The position numbers were made by a program, and so were the translations under genes. Under the pieces are notes generated by a model. The model made no database searches, was not told the DNA's origin, and saw only the letters and a program-made list of their open reading frames with translations. Positions 7,088 to 9,770 of a stretch of 9,770 nt of DNA are shown piece by piece (the stretch's first letter is position 1; every line of letters starts with the position of its first letter). Source of the DNA: JASFYU01 sp045046905 (GTDB taxonomy: Bacteria; Bacteroidota; Bacteroidia; Flavobacteriales; Flavobacteriaceae); assembly GCA_045046905.1 (NCBI GenBank), contig JASFYU010000062.1, positions 1-9,770 of the forward strand, given 5' to 3'.

Positions 7088-7123
7088 AAAAGGGAGAAAC
7101 CTAGGCGTTTCACCCTTTTTTTT
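7088..7123 (+). terminator. strong intrinsic terminator, possibly bidirectional
   Basis: AAAAGGGAGAAAC (7088-7100) pairs with GTTTCACCCTTTT (7107-7119), 12 of 13 positions matching, around a CTAGGC loop, and the right arm runs into eight consecutive T (7116-7123). It would end plus-strand transcription from the VWA gene 218 bases upstream. On the minus strand the arm also ends in TTTTAT, so it may stop the amidase-M14 transcript arriving from the other side. Confidence 0.75.
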
Positions 7124-7258
7124 ATGCATTTCATCTAGATTTCAGCTATTTAAGTAGGGGGTTTTGCTCCCAAATTGTTTTACTACCAACAACCCCATAT
7201 TACACTTAAACCTACATCCTAAAGACTATGATACAGTACAACGTAAAGAAAAGAAATC

Positions 7259-7426
7259 ATGGATGTAATCAAAGAAATTATTCAAAATAGTGCCATTGGA
7301 CCAATGTCGATCTGGTATAAAAGTTTAGTTCTATTGCTGTTCTCTTCAATAGTATCTACCTTATTTATTATGCTCGTTTTATTGATTAAATACGGGCCTT
7401 ATACCACCATTTGCTTTGGGTATTAA
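7259..7426 (+). CDS. candidate small single-span membrane protein, 55 residues
   Basis: An open frame with ATG 7259 and TAA 7424-7426 encodes 55 residues. Residues 1-20 (start MDVIKEIIQNSAIG) look like a short amphipathic segment. Residues about 22-43 (LVLLLFSSIVSTLFIMLVLL) are a convincing transmembrane helix, followed by Lys44 and a short polar tail ending CFGY. An A/G-rich stretch (AAAGAAAAG) precedes the ATG at a suitable distance. I do not recognise the family. Single-span proteins of this size often modulate larger membrane complexes, but nothing here names a partner. Against it: it lies convergent with and 29 bases from the end of the M14 gene, and no typical promoter or terminator of its own is seen. 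Treat it as plausible, not proven. Confidence 0.42.
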   Translation: MDVIKEIIQNSAIGPMSIWYKSLVLLLFSSIVSTLFIMLVLLIKYGPYTTICFGY

Positions 7427-7455
7427 GGGCTCCTCTAAAAAGTATAGATGAAAAA

Positions 7456-8955
7456 TCAACGATAGATCATGGCATTTTTAAAATCGCTGGTACTTGTTTC
7501 TAAATTAATGAGAAAGCCATTGATAATGGCATAAGTCAACACTCCATCTTTCTCTAATAGAAATGTTGGGTTACTACCCACTTCTAAGCGCAAAGCAGGA
7601 AGCACATAATTCTCACTAAGTATATTGATAGCATAGGGTGATTCTAAAAGTTTCTTTGGAATATTTTTCATACGTACATAGGTATATCCTCTTTTCAATA
7701 ATGAAATAACATCCAAATTCTTAAGTTGTTCAAGAGACTTTACTACTTCAGGATAGACCTTTCCTGGTCTTACCGTATGGCCCGCTACATCTAAGGTCTT
7801 ATAGCCATAATAGGTAGAAAGATCACCCTGGTCTACGATTCGACTGCTGTACCAAAAATCAGTATTCCCATTTTTGTCGACTTCAAGCCTATGAATACCC
7901 ACATCGAGTACATACCTATTTCCGAGCAGTTCATAGCCTACATTCTTAAGTTTTAGATCGAATAGTTTCCTATCATTTTCAGGTATCTTTTCGTAATCCT
8001 CCAAAGGTATTTCTTGATAATTGCCCTTGGCTATCGTGTAGATTGCAGATAAGATAGACACATAATTTAATTTTCTGATTTCCTGCTTTTCCACATCATT
8101 TGCGTATCCGCCAGACTCGATTAAAATAGTGCTAGTACCCCACTTTTGAATATTATCGCCAAAGGCCCGCGGTTCAAAATCATCATTGTATCTACCAACC
8201 TGCCCAGGAGCATATTTTTGAATGATATTGTTCATAAATACAATGACTTTCATGGCCTTAGCTCGAACCTCATTGATATCTTTTTCGTAATTGTATGCTG
8301 GTGCGAGATACGAAATGGTGGCGGGTTTATTTGTACGCTTGGCATTATAGTAAGTACTTTGGTCATGAAGGTTAAAACCAAAATCCGCTTCAAGACTGTC
8401 TCTCACTCTTTTCAAACTTCTACTTTCGGGCGATTGTAAACGCAGGGCATCTCTATTTATATCAAGCCCTAAACGGTTTCTTCGTTGGTATACTTCTGCC
8501 CCATCAGGATTTAACATCGGAAGAAAATGCAGTGTTAAACTACTCAGAATATCGCTTTTTTCAGCGGCAAAATCATCACTGTCTAAAAAATTAAAAATAT
8601 CGAATATCGCTTGGGTGGCGGTGGGTTCATTGCCGTGCATTTGTGACCAAAGAAAAACATTGATAGCACCAGAGCCTATACTTACCAATGACAGCTCACG
8701 CCCTTCGATGGATCTACCCACCGTTTTTACAGTGAATTTCGTGTTTTTTCGGTATTTGCTAAGTAGGGGCTGCAACTCATGGTGTTTGATTCTTCGTTTG
8801 TCTAAACTTTGCTCCTTAAAGGTCTCATAGGTTGTATATAGCGCAGATGTAATATCTTTCTCCTGGGCCTGTACTAGTACCGAAAATAGGAGAAACAAAA
8901 AACAGTAGCGTTTGATCAGAAGAGTCTTGGTTTTAAAAAATTCTGTATTCCGCAT
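7456..8955 (-). CDS. exported M14 family zinc carboxypeptidase
   Basis: A 499-residue protein with an N-terminal signal sequence (basic start, hydrophobic 17-28, cleavage likely after Gln-Ala at 30), so periplasmic or secreted. M14 enzymes remove C-terminal residues from peptides with one zinc ion. The catalytic set is complete: HGNE (His107, Glu110) and LHDQ (His197) as zinc ligands, DINRD (Asn167, Arg168) for the substrate carboxylate, and ILIESGGY with Glu280 as the general base. The catalytic domain spans about 45-310. The remaining ~190 residues form a beta-rich C-terminal extension of unknown role (for example RYVLDVGIHRLEV). The start is ATG 8955, six bases after the amidase stop, so the genes are co-transcribed and probably act together. 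With an amidase partner, murein stem peptides are a reasonable substrate guess, but general peptide degradation is equally possible. Confidence 0.92.
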   Translation of the reverse strand: MRNTEFFKTKTLLIKRYCFLFLLFSVLVQAQEKDITSALYTTYETFKEQSLDKRRIKHHELQPLLSKYRKNTKFTVKTVGRSIEGRELSLVSIGSGAINVFLWSQMHGNEPTATQAIFDIFNFLDSDDFAAEKSDILSSLTLHFLPMLNPDGAEVYQRRNRLGLDINRDALRLQSPESRSLKRVRDSLEADFGFNLHDQSTYYNAKRTNKPATISYLAPAYNYEKDINEVRAKAMKVIVFMNNIIQKYAPGQVGRYNDDFEPRAFGDNIQKWGTSTILIESGGYANDVEKQEIRKLNYVSILSAIYTIAKGNYQEIPLEDYEKIPENDRKLFDLKLKNVGYELLGNRYVLDVGIHRLEVDKNGNTDFWYSSRIVDQGDLSTYYGYKTLDVAGHTVRPGKVYPEVVKSLEQLKNLDVISLLKRGYTYVRMKNIPKKLLESPYAINILSENYVLPALRLEVGSNPTFLLEKDGVLTYAIINGFLINLETSTSDFKNAMIYR

Positions 8956-8961
8956 GCGCTT

Positions 8962-9660
8962 CTAATTTTTTTGGGGAAGAGGTTTAAAATTTAATTTTTT
9001 GGTCGCTTGGCGTACTTTTCGCATAAATTCAGGTCCGGGATCAGTCTTTTTTGTACGGTAGCCTTCATCTTTCTCGAGCCATAGCGGATGCCCTTCAAAA
9101 TTGGTGTATTCATAATGTCCGATTATATATTCGATATCATATTTCGAAGCCAAATAGCGTACCAGCCAAATATTCGATTTCAATTGCGCTTTGGTCAAGG
9201 GCAGCTCCTCGGTGCCACCTACATTTTCAACCCCTATTGCACAATGGTTGAGTCCTATTACATGTCGCGCCATAGTGGTCTCGGGTAGCAACTGATAAAT
9301 AGTACCATCTTGATCTACTAGAAACTGTGAGGAAACATTCAAGGCGCTGACACTCTTGATATCTGGACGCCAATTCGGGAGTTTTGCTTGTTCAAAAGCC
9401 TCATATGATTGCTTTAAAGTCGGAATGACCGTCCAATGCAATACAATCATTTTTGGAACAATCTCGGGGGTATCCTGTTCTAGACCATAGCGATCTGTTA
9501 AATACGCCAATGTCATTTCTTTGCGCTCGGCATCAAAAATAATAGGTTTGTCGACAATCTCTTTGAAAGTCGAGCAAGAAACTAAAAGAACCAAAACAGA
9601 AATTAAAAGGAGTCTTCTCACTATTTTAAATTTTTTTATAAAAATATTAATTTCCTTCAC
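8962..9660 (-). CDS. lipoprotein N-acetylmuramoyl-L-alanine amidase (Amidase_2/PGRP fold)
   Basis: A 232-residue lipoprotein. Amidase_2 enzymes cut the bond between N-acetylmuramic acid and the stem peptide. The signal ends in lipobox LVSC with Cys29, placing the enzyme on the periplasmic face of a membrane. The fold covers about 70-220: LHWT (zinc ligand His75), SSQFLVDQDGTIYQLLPE (110-127), ARHVIGLNHCAIGVENVGG (131-149), IIGHYE (zinc ligand His182) and KTDPGPEF (Lys205, Asp207). The zinc triad matches AmpD (His, His, Asp). Spacing from the second His to Asp is 25 residues, against 10 in E. coli AmpD, so a loop of about 15 residues is inserted. There is no ATG before residue 49; the start is GTG at 9660 or GTG at 9621, the latter giving a compact RRLLLIS lipoprotein signal. 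It is the first gene of an operon with the M14 peptidase. Confidence 0.9.
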   Translation of the reverse strand: MKEINIFIKKFKIVRRLLLISVLVLLVSCSTFKEIVDKPIIFDAERKEMTLAYLTDRYGLEQDTPEIVPKMIVLHWTVIPTLKQSYEAFEQAKLPNWRPDIKSVSALNVSSQFLVDQDGTIYQLLPETTMARHVIGLNHCAIGVENVGGTEELPLTKAQLKSNIWLVRYLASKYDIEYIIGHYEYTNFEGHPLWLEKDEGYRTKKTDPGPEFMRKVRQATKKLNFKPLPQKN

Positions 9661-9730
9661 GTAAACCCGATTTATGCGGTAAAAAACTGTTCCTAATTTC
9701 TGGCTTCTACTATTCCACTTTCTTATTTTT

Positions 9731-9761
9731 ACTCATTACTCATTACTTAGTACTCATTACG
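9731..9761. repeat. heptamer array, unit ACTCATT (inverted AATGAGT)
   Basis: Read in sevens: ACTCATT (9731), ACTCATT (9738), ACTTAGT (9745), ACTCATT (9752), then ACG. The reverse complement is the AATGAGT unit of the 1401-1435 array, so the same family occurs twice in opposite orientation in this window. It lies 71 bases upstream of the amidase gene, in an otherwise featureless 9661-9770 stretch. The nearby TTTCTGGCTTC (9697-9707) is a degenerate inverted relative of the AAACCAG unit. The array may continue beyond the edge. Confidence 0.85.
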
Positions 9762-9770
9762 AATAACAAA

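Noticed and set aside
7175..7203. sigma70-like TTGTTT-N17-TATTAC before the small membrane gene
   Set aside because: It fits the E. coli consensus rather than the Bacteroidota TAnnTTTG type; in A/T-rich DNA such matches are common.
8146..8439. Plus-strand open frame of 97 codons inside the M14 gene, and similar frames opposite other genes
   Set aside because: They lie wholly opposite strongly supported coding sequences and show no domain or signal features.

Overview
The window looks like chromosomal DNA from a marine-type member of the Flavobacteriaceae (Bacteroidota). The sequence is AT-rich. It encodes a DUF5916/CBM9-like outer-membrane protein, a family largely seen in Bacteroidota. Two genes have lipoprotein signals, one with an acidic stretch after the lipid cysteine like the Bacteroidota surface-export signal. 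Shine-Dalgarno sites are weak, and a -7 box of the TAnnTTTG type lies before the DUF5916 gene. The genus cannot be fixed from what is visible.

Layout, left to right. 1-225: non-coding, with a possible promoter firing out of the left edge. 226-1218 (-): secreted protein with an acidic N-terminal half, a His/Tyr-rich middle and a very basic tail. 1219-1540: intergenic stretch built largely of 7-bp-period tandem repeats of three sequence families plus a GCGAGGAACGAAGCAATC-type dispersed element. 1541-3168 (-): translationally coupled xdhC-mocA pair, which matures molybdenum cofactor for Mo-hydroxylases; no hydroxylase gene is in the window. 3368-5539 (-): DUF5916 protein. 5540-5774: divergent promoter region. 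5775-6869 (+): VWA-domain lipoprotein. 6870-7258: intergenic stretch with several hairpins ending in a strong intrinsic terminator. 7259-7426 (+): candidate 55-residue membrane protein. 7456-9660 (-): two-gene operon of a lipoprotein N-acetylmuramoyl-L-alanine amidase followed by an exported M14 zinc carboxypeptidase. 9661-9770: non-coding, with another 7-bp-period array at the right edge.

Functionally this is a mostly cell-envelope neighbourhood: an outer-membrane DUF5916 protein, a probably surface VWA lipoprotein, and an amidase/carboxypeptidase pair that could cut peptidoglycan stems. The xdhC-mocA cofactor pair is inserted among them. No mobile element, CRISPR array, tRNA or rRNA was recognised. 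The least ordinary items are the heptamer arrays at 1325-1475 and 9731-9761, the bipolar secreted protein at 226-1218, and the structured 6891-7123 region. No complete, clearly new multi-gene system is evident.
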